A stretch of DNA of 20,742 nt from Protostelium mycophagum (taxonomy: Eukaryota; Evosea; Variosea; Protosteliida; Protosteliaceae), in the NCBI GenBank assembly GCA_002081555.1, contig MZNV01001164.1, forward strand, positions 1 through 20,742. The letters run 5' to 3'. This document shows positions 1-8,760 of this stretch, one piece after another. The position numbers and the translations under genes were made by a program. Below the pieces are notes generated by a model, which did no database searches, was not told the origin of the DNA, and saw only the letters and a list, made by a program, of their open reading frames with translations. Position 1 is the first letter of the stretch, and each line of letters opens with the position of its first letter.

Positions 1-480
1 TCTACAGGTTCTTTAATGATGTTATGAGGTGGCATCTCTCACCTTGATAAAGATTGAGAGAGGTAAGTTGTAAAAAATGTGATCTTGCTTTGTGAGATCA
101 TTTCAGCATTGACAATCCATAGGTATATAGGCAATGTAGGCAAGGACTCTTGAAAAACCAGTCTGGACATTAGGATCAATAGGTAAGAGCAATTACCAAT
201 TGATATGATGAAATCAGGATGAGAAAATCATCCCACACTGACACCAACACAGGTATGTAATTGATATATAAGAGTACTCATGACAGTTAAGAGCCCAAAA
301 AAATAACAAAGAGGTAAGTTGATCTTTTCAAATTATACATTAGACATAAGTGATGAGGGGTCCAAAAAACAACAGGACACTCTCTATTATGTTCTGATGT
401 GTGGATGATTTTTTATTTGCTGATATAATAAACAGGTGTGGAGGATTGATGTGAATGATCACATCATGGGCAAAAAGACA
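1..480. other. AT-rich non-coding stretch at left edge
   Basis: No convincing coding sequence is visible; open frames on both strands are low-complexity and resemble nothing I recognise. The only regularity is the word AGGTA near 61, 121, 181, 251 and 313, each followed by a donor-like context (for example GGTAAGTTG at 62 and 315). This may be chance, or the decayed 5' part of the repeat that follows. Confidence 0.4.
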
Positions 481-1440
481 GAAAAAAAGAGGACAACCAG
501 TCATGCAGAAGTACATTAGAAACAATGTATCAGACTTCAACAAGGCCAACACCAAATTGCTCTTAGCTAACCACATACTAAAAGGTGATTACCTTGGGAT
601 CACACTCTAAGGAGATTGCATTGTCATATATGTTTGCTTTGACAGAGAAGAGGATGCAGAAGATGCAATATCAGCATTCCCACCTACCTCTAGAATATGG
701 GTGAAACATGGAGACCTAATCAGAAATGAGAACAAATGGATCACTCAACACTATGTATGACTTTTCCTACAGAACAAAGAGGACAAGCAGATTAACACAC
801 AGTAATCAATGGAATTGTGGCAAAAAACAACACAATTAAGGTTTCACATGCAGTCTTGGCAGTGGAAAGTGAATCAGCAATTAGAGTTTTCCTCCACAAC
901 ATTGAATCAAAGCCCTAATAAAATAGGAAAGTATCAACACAGACAGAGAACTCTATAATATCTTGCTCAAAACATGCAGAACCACACAAAGGCAACACAA
1001 ACATCCAGATTATATATCTTTAATAAAATAGATATAATAATAGGAGACTTTTTTGAAGCACAAGGACAATAGCCAGAACAAAGTACAATAGCAGTCATAT
1101 AGGGAAAAAATCTTGACATGCATATAACTACAGCAAGAGTGGAAGAGCGAATTGTACAAATTACAGTTCACAATAATAAAAACAAAATAAATATTCTTGG
1201 CATATATGCACTGCCAGACCAAGAATCACGGAAAAAATAGGCAGAGGGTATACCATTGTCAAAAAGGAAATACTTGGCCACCAAAAGAGAATTATTAGGC
1301 ATCATTTTCACAATTAGAAAAGGACACATGTATTTCTAGAGTAGACACTTTACGTTCTACACAGAAGGCACTTACGTATATATAAACACAACCAAAACTC
1401 AACCCCATGATCATGAATTGGTTCAAAAAGTTATTAGGTT
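481..1440 (+). mobile_element. Decayed non-LTR retrotransposon (LINE) fragment, endonuclease region
   Basis: Translating the plus strand in pieces gives two recognisable stretches. Around 640-770 there is a segment reading DREEDAEDAI, which could be the helix of an RRM-like ORF1 domain (inference). Around 1085-1225 the translation contains VQITVHNN followed by INILGIYALPD, the usual strand pattern of the apurinic-type endonuclease of LINEs (V-x-I-x-V ... I-x-I-x-x-IYAP). At about 1350-1430 a segment with HDHELVQ resembles the C-terminal D-H part of the same fold. Several in-frame stops and frame changes separate the pieces and no reverse transcriptase is visible, so this is an old 5' fragment with no coding capacity. 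Confidence 0.45.
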
Positions 1441-1679
1441 ATAACATGACCAGCAGCAAGTCTTATGCCATTGTGCTCTATAAAGCTGTCTAGTGTTGGC
1501 TTTGCTCTGATGATTGCTGTTAGTTTTGCCACTAAAAATCTATCAAAATGTTGAATTACGCCTGTCAAAAATATTACTGAGTTTCTCCAAATTTGCAACC
1601 CATGACTTACCAAAGTTATGGAATATATACCTGGTATTCCATACTTTGTTGTTGACACCCTACCACAAAAATAAATCAA
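1434..1679 (-). mobile_element. Fossil LTR-retroelement fragment, integrase-core-like
   Basis: The minus-strand translation holds a stretch around HFDRFLVAK that resembles the second strand of the retroviral-type integrase core (a D/H-h-x-RF-x-x-A pattern common to Ty3/gypsy-like elements). The piece is short, isolated and broken, with no protease, reverse transcriptase or recognisable LTR beside it. It is presumably an old copy. Family assignment beyond integrase of an LTR-type element is inference. Confidence 0.33.
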
Positions 1680-1802
1680 CAGCAGAGAACAAGTTCAACC
1701 CCCAAGTAACAGCAAAGCATTGAGCTTTGGCAAATCTAGTGTTGTAGACAAGTGACTAATTTCACCTGCCATCCCAATCCTGTCTATAACACAATGATTC
1801 AT

Positions 1803-2436
1803 AATGAAACCTCAGTTTGTCTGAAGAGACAGAGTTGAGACCACAGTAGTGTTTTGACTTCTTTATTTCTTCACTGCTCCTGTGTTCCATTCCTCTGCTC
1901 AATATAATTTCTATTATTATGGATATCAGGACTAGTATCATAGGAAGAAGTAGAACTCTAAAATCCTGAGATAATATATCAGGGCTCCTAGAGGCAGTGA
2001 TATATGGTATGATTAATCATGCTATTGGTGTTTATGAGTGTGTATTACTTTCTGAAAACTACCAGCATATTTGACAATATCTATTCTGCATAACCACCTA
2101 ATTCAAAAATCCCTCAATAGAATATAGTCAGTTTTTGGGAAGCTACCATACATTAGCAAGACATGATTATTGAAGATTTATTTATTATTTTCAAAACAGA
2201 ACTCTAGAATGAAGTTCTGTTCTTTTTTATTTAAGGATTATTCCTGGCTGTTCTTTCCAGAATGAAGGCAGTGGTATCTCTTTAAATAGACAAAGTACTT
2301 GTTGATTCACAATAAAAAATGTTATCTCAAGCTCAGAGACAGCAGGGACAAAACATAGGAGCAGGGAAGAAACAAAGAAGTCAAAACATTATTGTGATCT
2401 CAATTTTGGCTCTTTAGACAGACTGAGGTTTTATTA
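1803..2436. repeat. Foldback element with ~85-bp inverted arms
   Basis: The segment 1803-1888 is the reverse complement of 2350-2436 with about 69 of 80 core positions identical by eye and no gaps; weaker complementarity continues a few tens of bases on both sides. The spacer of about 460 bp is AT-rich and has its own small hairpin near 2200-2222 (CAGAAC ... GTTCTG). This may be a foldback or MITE-type element, or an inverted duplication inside the repeat block. No transposase is seen. Confidence 0.55.
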
Positions 2437-2615
2437 AGAGTTTTTCTGTTGCATAGAAGATCAAAATCGCAGGCACATTGGTTGCTAACAAGTATATAAC
2501 TGGATACTTGTGTGCAGCAAGATCACTGAATTCTGAACTCAACTTAGATACCAGAGACAATAGAGTTGATACTGATTGTACAGATCAAACATAGTGTTTT
2601 CAAATGTAATCAACA

Positions 2616-3177
2616 TCACATTAAGATCTTGCATTCTAGTGCAATTAAAGCAATAAACTTCACTCCTTGAACACAATAATAGAGTCCTTTGTTCTGACAG
2701 ATAACTTTGTGAGGACCTTTAAAAGTGGCTTCAAATTTGTTGGCCTCATTTTTGTTGATGGCTATGACAGATGAGCCATCTAGAAACAAGTGTCCTTTGT
2801 TCTTCTGGGGCTTCCCATTTTCAAATGGTCCAAAATGGTGTTGTTGAAGCAGAGAGTAAAAAAACAATTTGGAACATATTTAGATCAATTATCTAAATGC
2901 AAATTTTACAATACCTTACCATTTCTTTTTGTTCTAATTGTTCTCAATGTGTTCCTTCACTCTTTAACTCATTAGCATTGTTTGGATAAAGTATCAATGA
3001 CTCTTTATGATGCATTTTGCATCTACAACGAATATCGCGATATTCAGCCTCGAAATAATAATCTGGTTCGTCTCTGTAGAATTTCTGGATATAATGAACA
3101 AACCAATCTCCATGATCAACATGAGAAGAGAGTAGCAGGAGCACAAGCCTTTCAATCACTTCATGAATCGGTTGCAA
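2616..3177 (-). mobile_element. Fossil LTR-retroelement fragment, integrase C-terminal and zinc-finger-like pieces
   Basis: Minus-strand translation of 2616-2867 contains FKGPHKVI followed by a YYC segment, the pattern of the small beta-barrel at the C-terminus of LTR-element integrases (F-x-GP-x-x-V ... Y). The stretch 2944-3177 has an H-x-x-H pair and a C-x-C pair that might be a worn zinc-binding head. The pieces are broken and not collinear with the core-like piece at 1434-1679, so they could come from different old insertions. Ages cannot be set from one copy. Confidence 0.3.
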
Positions 3178-3195
3178 TGAGAGAACAAATAATTC

Positions 3196-3202
3196 ATTTT
3201 AT
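3196..3202 (-). terminator. Poly(A)-type hexamer overlapping the SAP-gene stop
   Basis: On the minus strand the end reads CCA TAA AAT, so CATAAA contains the stop codon. Confidence 0.4.
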
Positions 3203-4904
3203 GGGATGTCGAGGTTAATCATCAGTGGATCATAATCCATCACATCGAGATATAGAAGATCATCAAGGCTCTGCATATCGTCTGTGACGCTCATGGCGCT
3301 GACAGGTGGTCCTGTGTCCGGCAGCAATTGTATTTCTGCGAGATGTGAGTTTCCAGGAAGATTTGGCAGCTTTTCATTTGAAAAGACCAGAAATTCACCT
3401 GGCTGTGGTGGTTGTTGTGGCTGTGGTGGTTGTGGTTTGACCGTCTTAGTTGGCAGAACGCTTTGTATCTTTGGTTTCGTCGCGTTTGGATTCGGCTTCA
3501 TCGTTGTAGATGGCACCGAGCTGTTCACCGGGGTACTCTGTGATGACGTCATCATTACGTAACTATGTCGAATCTTCTTACGGTTTTCATCGTTGTAGTG
3601 GGTCGAGATAAATCCACAGGAAGACCTTTCCCTCCACTCATCTACAACCAGTCAGAAGAATCTTCGAAATCTCCGTGAAATTTCACCTTCTGTATGGGAG
3701 CAGCGACCTTCACGGGGATTGTAGATTGCTTAAGCGCCTGACCGTGATTTGGGCGAGAGCCAGCTGCCATTGTATTTGCTTGGGCCAGATGGAAAGGGCT
3801 AAAAATTTTAATGATAACAGACACTCTCAAAATCGTCACTTGGTTGTGGCTGTCACTTTTGACACTTTGACACTCGCTTTGACACCCGGAGCCGGAGTAC
3901 CACCCTGTACTACATATTTGATCTGCTGCTTCCCGTCAACTTTGACAGTCTTTCCCTGGATCTGGGAGGCGGGTGGCTGGGGTGCCTTCAGTACAACCGT
4001 TTTGGCGCCATTTTTCTTTGGAATTTGACCGTTAGGTACAGATGACAATTTGAATTGTTGTGTTGCACCAGGCGGCACAAGTGGTCGGTTGATTGTAGAT
4101 GTTGGTTTGGGAGGGGGTGCGGGGGGAGTTCGGACAACTACAACAGTTTATTGTCATGTCTTTTAGAATATTTTACCTGAGCTTACACCTTCTGCTGCAG
4201 AAGACCCTTGAGTGACGATAAAGACATCATCCAAAACCTTTAAAATTTGAATATCAGTTTTCCCACCAAAAGAATAAGAAAACGAACCTTTGCTAAGCGG
4301 GCTAATAACTCCGATTTTGTCCCCTTTGTAGCGGCGCTATGCTTACGCAATTGATCTTGTAAATCACAGACTTTGAGCGATTGTAGATGGCTATAATCCC
4401 TCCCTCCCACCATCAACACAGGGGGTACTTTGGGTTTGACCTCCTTCGGTTTGACCTCTTTGATCTTGGACTGGCGGGTTGTAGAGGGGTTGAGGGATTG
4501 TGGGGGACTGGCAGAGTCGGAGGCAAGTGGTGATGTCTCATCGATGGGACTGGGTTGTGATGACACTACCGCCGCATCAGAATGAAACAGATGTCGCCGT
4601 GAACAGTTTGAACAATATAAATGTGTAGCCATCACCGGCAATTGTTAATGTCTGTCACTCCATTTTCCTATAAGAGATAGACTAATAACAACAAAATATT
4701 GTATCATTATCACCAAATAATTGTAGATGGATTGTACTTACGTGGTAGCGAGACAGGCGATGAAGCCGCTGAGGATTCATTCCCTGATGCCGCTTCCGGA
4801 GTTTTTACGAATGATGACGTCGTATGTCCTCCTGATGACGTCATAGATGACGTCACAGTGGTCGTCCTGATTTTTTTTGTCTCGGGGACTGCCGGATTTG
4901 ATGC
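3199..4904 (-). CDS. SAP-domain, Pro/Ser/Thr-rich nuclear protein (5' end not found)
   Basis: Seven exons join in one frame (437 codons with stop): 4904-4742, 4565-4288, 4237-4177, 4137-3840, 3798-3687, 3641-3582 and 3537-3199; introns are 39-50 nt except the first (176 nt). Exon 2 encodes a SAP motif (LQSLKVCDLQDQLRK ... GTKSELLARL), a helix-loop-helix that binds AT-rich DNA or scaffold regions. The rest is low-complexity: S/T-rich at the start, basic Pro-Lys repeats before SAP, a Q/P run (QPPQPQQPPQP) and an acidic-hydrophobic tail (DDLLYLDVMDYDPL) like a transactivation domain. SAP plus acidic tail recalls myocardin/MRTF coactivators, but I see no RPEL or leucine zipper, so that is weak. 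An alternative start is the ATG at 4630, which follows an in-frame stop; then exon 1 would belong elsewhere. The stop TAA lies in CATAAA. Confidence 0.6.
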
Positions 4905-5660
4905 CTGAGAAGTCCTCAATGATAATTTTCACGGTTGCAGCCGTGAAGATCCACGTTAAGAGACGCGAAGAAACTTGGTTTCCGCAAAATAAAAATATAT
5001 TTCCGTCGATTTAAAAAATTATTTCAATATTTTATTATTAAAATTGATTTCAGAATTTCAAATTTAATTTTGAAGCAGAAAAAAAGAAGATAAAAATAGA
5101 ATATCGCAGATTTTAGTCTTTCCTCACACGTTAAATTCTCGGTAGTTAACGTATTCTTTAGCGTGAATTTGTAGAATCTGGACAAAATCTGCATTCAAGG
5201 CGGCAGAGCCGACAATTCTGACATTCCTTCATCTAATTCATGAATAATGATTACGTCGTGATTTGGCTTTCGTTTGGCGTGTGTCTGTTTGTTTGTGTCT
5301 TTTTTATCTTCTTTCAAATTACTCCGTCTTGCATTGTCGATATCAAGGTGCTGTCACAATTCACATTATCATCAAATAGAATCATTCTTTTGGGATCTTA
5401 ATTCACCTTGAACATGAAAGGATAGACCACACTCTGTGATGATCAGCACAATGATCATATGTGATGGCTTTATTTTTTTGTACACCTTCTGGAGTCAAAA
5501 TGAACTCAATCCGCGCGGTGAAACCGCGTATTAAAATTGAGACGAGAATTCTTTAAAGCTCAAATCTGCGCAGATGGTATTTTATCATTCTTCTGGAGTT
5601 GATATATCACCACAGCAGTCCAAATGAGATCGTAAGTGAACCGAAACGTGATGATGGTGA
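4905..5660. other. AT-rich intergenic or intronic gap
   Basis: No supported exon was found. The stretch 4985-5110 is very AT-rich; 5125-5190 holds a worn copy of the small repeat described at 6643-6761; 5515-5529 is a perfect CGCGGT-GAA-ACCGCG hairpin. It may contain introns linking the SAP-protein gene with the cysteine-containing exon upstream, both being on the minus strand, but I could not join them. Confidence 0.4.
5125..5190 (-). repeat. Worn copy of the palindromic MITE family
   Basis: Read on the minus strand it gives CCAGATTCTAC, then a TTAACTACCGAGAATTTAACGTG segment, in the same order as the copies at 6643-6761, 7201-7284 and 17725-17790. The inverted ends are degraded. Confidence 0.5.
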
Positions 5661-6018
5661 TTAATGAATTGAACTGACCTCTCTGCGGAAACGAGTGTAT
5701 TCATTCTGACAATTGGCACATAAAGAAGAGCCAGAGTCGATGACAGTGTAAAAAAAGCGGCTTATGTCGTCTTTTGATTTGTCTTCGATTGTATGGAATG
5801 AAGAAGAGACATCATCATAGCAGATGGCACAGCCGTTCGGAGATCTTATCAACAGGTATTGAAAGTCACCTGTATGAGTTCGTTCATCAGTCTGCCCAGA
5901 AGTACAGATCATGAAGAGGCGTTCGTGAGCGTTTTCGGGTGGCGATGACACTGGTTCCCAAGAATCAAATTCTGGAAATACTCCCGATTGTAGAGGGACA
6001 ACAGGTAACCTCCCCTCT
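5661..6018 (-). CDS. Unrecognised protein, cysteine-pair exon (partial)
   Basis: A minus-strand exon probably begins after a TATATGTAG acceptor at 6019 and runs at least to a donor-like GTCAGT near 5679 or to the in-frame stop at 5661. It encodes about 115 residues with FPEFDSWEP, HTGDFQYLLIRSPN, then CAICYDD and about 30 residues later CANCQNEY. Two C-x2-C pairs suggest a zinc-binding fold, but I recognise no family. Upstream exons and the start codon were not resolved. The reading-through end may be an artefact if GTCAGT is a real donor. It may be the 5' part of the SAP-protein gene or a separate gene. Confidence 0.42.
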
Positions 6019-6642
6019 CCATCTACATATAATGTCTACTTTGAATGAGTGATCACGTACAGTCAAGATCAACCGATGATAGATAGCTTCAGAATTCTTC
6101 AAATCATTTCATAGAGGCCAGAAATGATCCAACTGGTGAGGGTAAGAGTTGGTGCTGCATTTCAGTCCTATACCGAATATATTCTTGAATTTAATTAAAA
6201 TCAATAATCAAAATGGTCCAAAATCATGATGATTGGCTGCCATATAAAAATGATCCTATCGCAAAAAGAAGCAATTCAGAGCCAGCCGCATTGGTTAGCG
6301 TGAGTCCAAACAGATGACACGTGAGAGGACGTTCAGATCTGCCAGTCATCAGATTTGTGCTGCGTATTGACACAGGCAAATGGAAAAACATGTTTTAGAA
6401 ATGATTTCGCGTTTCCAACTTTGTAGTATTGAAGACTAGGACTGAAATACTAATAAATTCAAGATAGATTTTATATTTATTTCTCAAAAAAATTACTGAG
6501 CCACCAAATATTTGGACAATTTTTCAATAAATTTCCCTAGGGTGAAGTTGCCGCCGGACGTACCGCACCGAGGAAAGGGCTATGGTCTGGATTGCGGATT
6601 TCTTACAAAACGAAATCCTTTTCAACAAAAAAAATACATCAT
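6019..6642. other. Intergenic, no supported gene
   Basis: Possible further minus-strand exons of the cysteine-pair gene lie near 6050-6160, but none has clear splice sites and coding quality together. The rest is AT-rich with nothing recognisable on either strand. Confidence 0.35.
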
Positions 6643-6761
6643 GCACAGTAATATTGCAGGATTTGGTCAGATTCCCCCACTCCTCGGTAATAAACACCTT
6701 TATTACCGAGATTTTTAACGTGGTGCGGGGAATCTGACCAAACTTTGCAATACTGCGCATT
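6643..6761. mobile_element. Palindromic MITE-like element, best copy
   Basis: Inverted ends TTTGGTCAGATTCCCC (6662-6677) and GGGGAATCTGACCAAA (6727-6742) are perfect over 16 bp. Outer arms (GCACAGTAATATTGCA and TGCAATACTGCGC) extend the symmetry. Inside, CTCGGTAATAAA and TTTATTACCGAG (6683-6710) form a second perfect 12-bp stem with a 4-nt loop. No coding capacity; size and double palindrome are typical of a miniature inverted-repeat element moved by a transposase encoded elsewhere. Related copies sit at 5125-5190, 7201-7284 and 17725-17790. Confidence 0.7.
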
Positions 6762-7200
6762 GATCAGGACCCAGTTTGCAGCAATGTATGGACGCATTAA
6801 TTACTGAGACTTTTACCGTGATATTATGCTATTATTGTATGATAAATTGGGCCGAGATTTGATGCTTGCTACAGCGAGGCGGAGAACCCAATGGATCGGA
6901 TCGACGTATCTGCATTGTTACCAAGGTGTTGACAGTCTATACGTCATACATCTCTCAAATCTTGGGTGTTACACACCGGCACACGATGCTTCCAGACCCG
7001 GAAATCGTTTTTCAGAAAAAATGCTCTGTATGGGCAATGTTGGCTGGGCACCGCTGTTGTTGGGGAGTAAGTGAACTCTTTTGGTTGCCATCACAACACA
7101 TACCCCAACTCGGCCGAAAGAGGATAGTGTACACCCTCTTTATTTCTGGTCGAAACACGCGCTCAGATTGAATGCCCTTGTTGCAAGATTTCTCCACCTG
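6762..7200. other. Intergenic with a MITE fragment
   Basis: Positions 6791-6820 (GCATTAATTACTGAGACTTT...) match part of the MITE family and may be a broken copy. The rest holds overlapping open frames on both strands with no recognisable domain; I do not support a gene here, although it should contain the phosphatase promoter. Confidence 0.4.
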
Positions 7201-7284
7201 CATTGCAGAGTCACGTTAAAAATCTCGATAATTAACGTGTTCATTACCGAGAATTGGGGGTATCTGACCAGAAATTCTGCAATG
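7201..7284 (-). mobile_element. MITE-like copy ending at the phosphatase start codon
   Basis: The 9-bp ends CATTGCAGA (7201-7209) and TCTGCAATG (7276-7284) are perfect inverted repeats. Between them the family core is readable on the minus strand (GGTCAGATACCCCC, CTCGGTAATGAACACGTTAA, ATTTTTAACGTG). The last three bases are the first ATG of the phosphatase frame. Confidence 0.65.
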
Positions 7285-8418
7285 AAAAGTTTGAACCCAG
7301 ATAGCAGGGACAGGGACAGGGACAATGTGAGCGCTTGTCGGACTTTGATAGAGAGGGCACATGGGAAGACGGTAAAGCTCGATGAAAACTCCGTGCCTTT
7401 TAATAAAAAAATCTCCTTTAAAAATGAAAGGAGGTTCACAAGAATGGTTTTCGGTTCTCTGATAAAACTGATGGTTGAGAACAGAAATACACAAGGAGGG
7501 CGGCACAGATCATCCTCCTTAAATGTTATCATGCAGGAAGAGTTTGAGGGGATCTCTAATACAAAAGTTTGCGTCGCATTGTGCAGGACAGGGAGTCGAG
7601 ATGAAAATCGAAGAAGGAACAGATACCCAAACATATTACCTACGGATGAGTTCCGTGTGAAGCTTCAAGTCGATGAGGGAGAGAACGATTACATCAACGC
7701 GAGCTATATCAAGGACGGAGATCCGGAATCACCAGGCTACATAGCAGCACAGGCACCTACAGCACTCACAACAAATGACTTTTGGAAGATGGTTTACCAG
7801 CAGCAATCAGCGGTCATATTGATGTTGACACAACTATGGGAGGGCGATGTCGAAAAATGTGCGCAGTATTGGCCGACAACCGCAGTAGAAGTCTACGGAG
7901 AGTTCGCAGTCAAGCTCAAAGCTGAGAAGCGGTTGGAATGCTCAGCCGTAATCAGATCACTCAAGATTCGCCCAACAGGGAGCGATGATGGATGGAGATC
8001 TCTTACACACATACAATATGAAGGTTGGCCAGATGGAGGCACACCAGACAGTGTGTCACCCATCATACAGATCTTGGACGCGGCTCATATGGCACAAAAT
8101 GGAACTTCAAAACCTGGACCTGTGGTAGTCCATTGCAACGCGGGTGTTGGGAGGACAGGGGCCATCATCGCCTGTGACATCGCCGTAAAGAGAGGGATGA
8201 GTCGGCCAGAGGACATACAGAAGATGGTCGGAGAGCTGCGCGAGCAACGACCGCGGATGGTGATGACTTTAAGCCAGTACCAGCTCATTTATGCGGTGGC
8301 GGAGACATTGCAGCCGTTGGATTCGCCGCGCAGCTCGCCGAAAGGAGATGACGGACCACCAGGCAGTCCACCGAAAGAGGATTTAGAGGTACTTGCTGGT
8401 GATACCTTCCGTTTTTGA
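7282..8418 (+). CDS. Classical protein tyrosine phosphatase, single exon
   Basis: The frame from ATG 7282 gives 378 residues with one complete PTP catalytic domain (about residues 83-355). Visible motifs are the pTyr-recognition loop (RRRNRYPNILP), YINASYI, the WPD loop (WPDGGTPDS, general acid D251), the P-loop HCNAGVGRTG (nucleophile C285, R291) and the Q loop (SQYQLIY). It should remove phosphate from phosphotyrosine in proteins. There is no signal peptide or membrane segment in this frame, and the C-tail is a short proline/acid-rich stretch. The N-terminal 80 residues are basic and unlike PTPs; ATG 7531 just before the domain (MQEEFEG) is an alternative start, and the frame stays open upstream through a MITE. 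It is intronless while the other well-resolved genes have many introns, suggesting a retrocopy, though all catalytic residues are intact. CATAAA follows the stop by 5 nt. Confidence 0.8.
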   Translation: MKSLNPDSRDRDRDNVSACRTLIERAHGKTVKLDENSVPFNKKISFKNERRFTRMVFGSLIKLMVENRNTQGGRHRSSSLNVIMQEEFEGISNTKVCVALCRTGSRDENRRRNRYPNILPTDEFRVKLQVDEGENDYINASYIKDGDPESPGYIAAQAPTALTTNDFWKMVYQQQSAVILMLTQLWEGDVEKCAQYWPTTAVEVYGEFAVKLKAEKRLECSAVIRSLKIRPTGSDDGWRSLTHIQYEGWPDGGTPDSVSPIIQILDAAHMAQNGTSKPGPVVVHCNAGVGRTGAIIACDIAVKRGMSRPEDIQKMVGELREQRPRMVMTLSQYQLIYAVAETLQPLDSPRSSPKGDDGPPGSPPKEDLEVLAGDTFRF

Positions 8419-8760
8419 AGCATCATAAAGAATGTACAGAGATTTGAGATGTCGGTGTTTCGCATTAATCACATTCTCTTTCAACATGGATGTTTCTCCA
8501 TCTGTACATTGCTCAATCATTTGGCGGCTGTCCCTACGACAGCACCAAAATCCTCTTAAAGAGTCTTTTGGAGTTGACTTCTTTTCATCATCGTTGCATG
8601 TGTGGTTGTTTGAACTAAAGTACCAAATTTGGCATCAGACTGACAGATCGTATGCGGGGAATTCTTGATCACAGTTGCGCCAGAAAGTTTCCTCGGATTT
8701 GGAGATAAAAATAGATTGCGGTTTATTCCCACCGCAAATCGGTTGAAAGAGACGCACCAC
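8419..8760. promoter_or_regulatory. Intergenic between phosphatase and kinase
   Basis: About 340 bp with no supported gene. It starts with the phosphatase poly(A)-type CATAAA at 8424-8429 and must hold the kinase promoter. A 7-bp stem TTGCGGT ... ACCGCAA with an 8-nt loop lies near 8715-8738. Confidence 0.35.

Noticed and set aside
2982-3218. Plus-strand open frame of 78 codons
   Set aside because: It overlaps the end of the minus-strand SAP gene and integrase-like remnants and has no recognisable domain.
3284-4028. Plus-strand open frames with glycine/cysteine runs
   Set aside because: They are antisense shadows of the Q/P-rich and K/P-rich exons of the SAP gene.
7081-7281. Upstream extension of the phosphatase frame
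   Set aside because: It translates the MITE copy, whose translation recurs antisense at 6663-6760; this is repeat sequence, not protein conservation.
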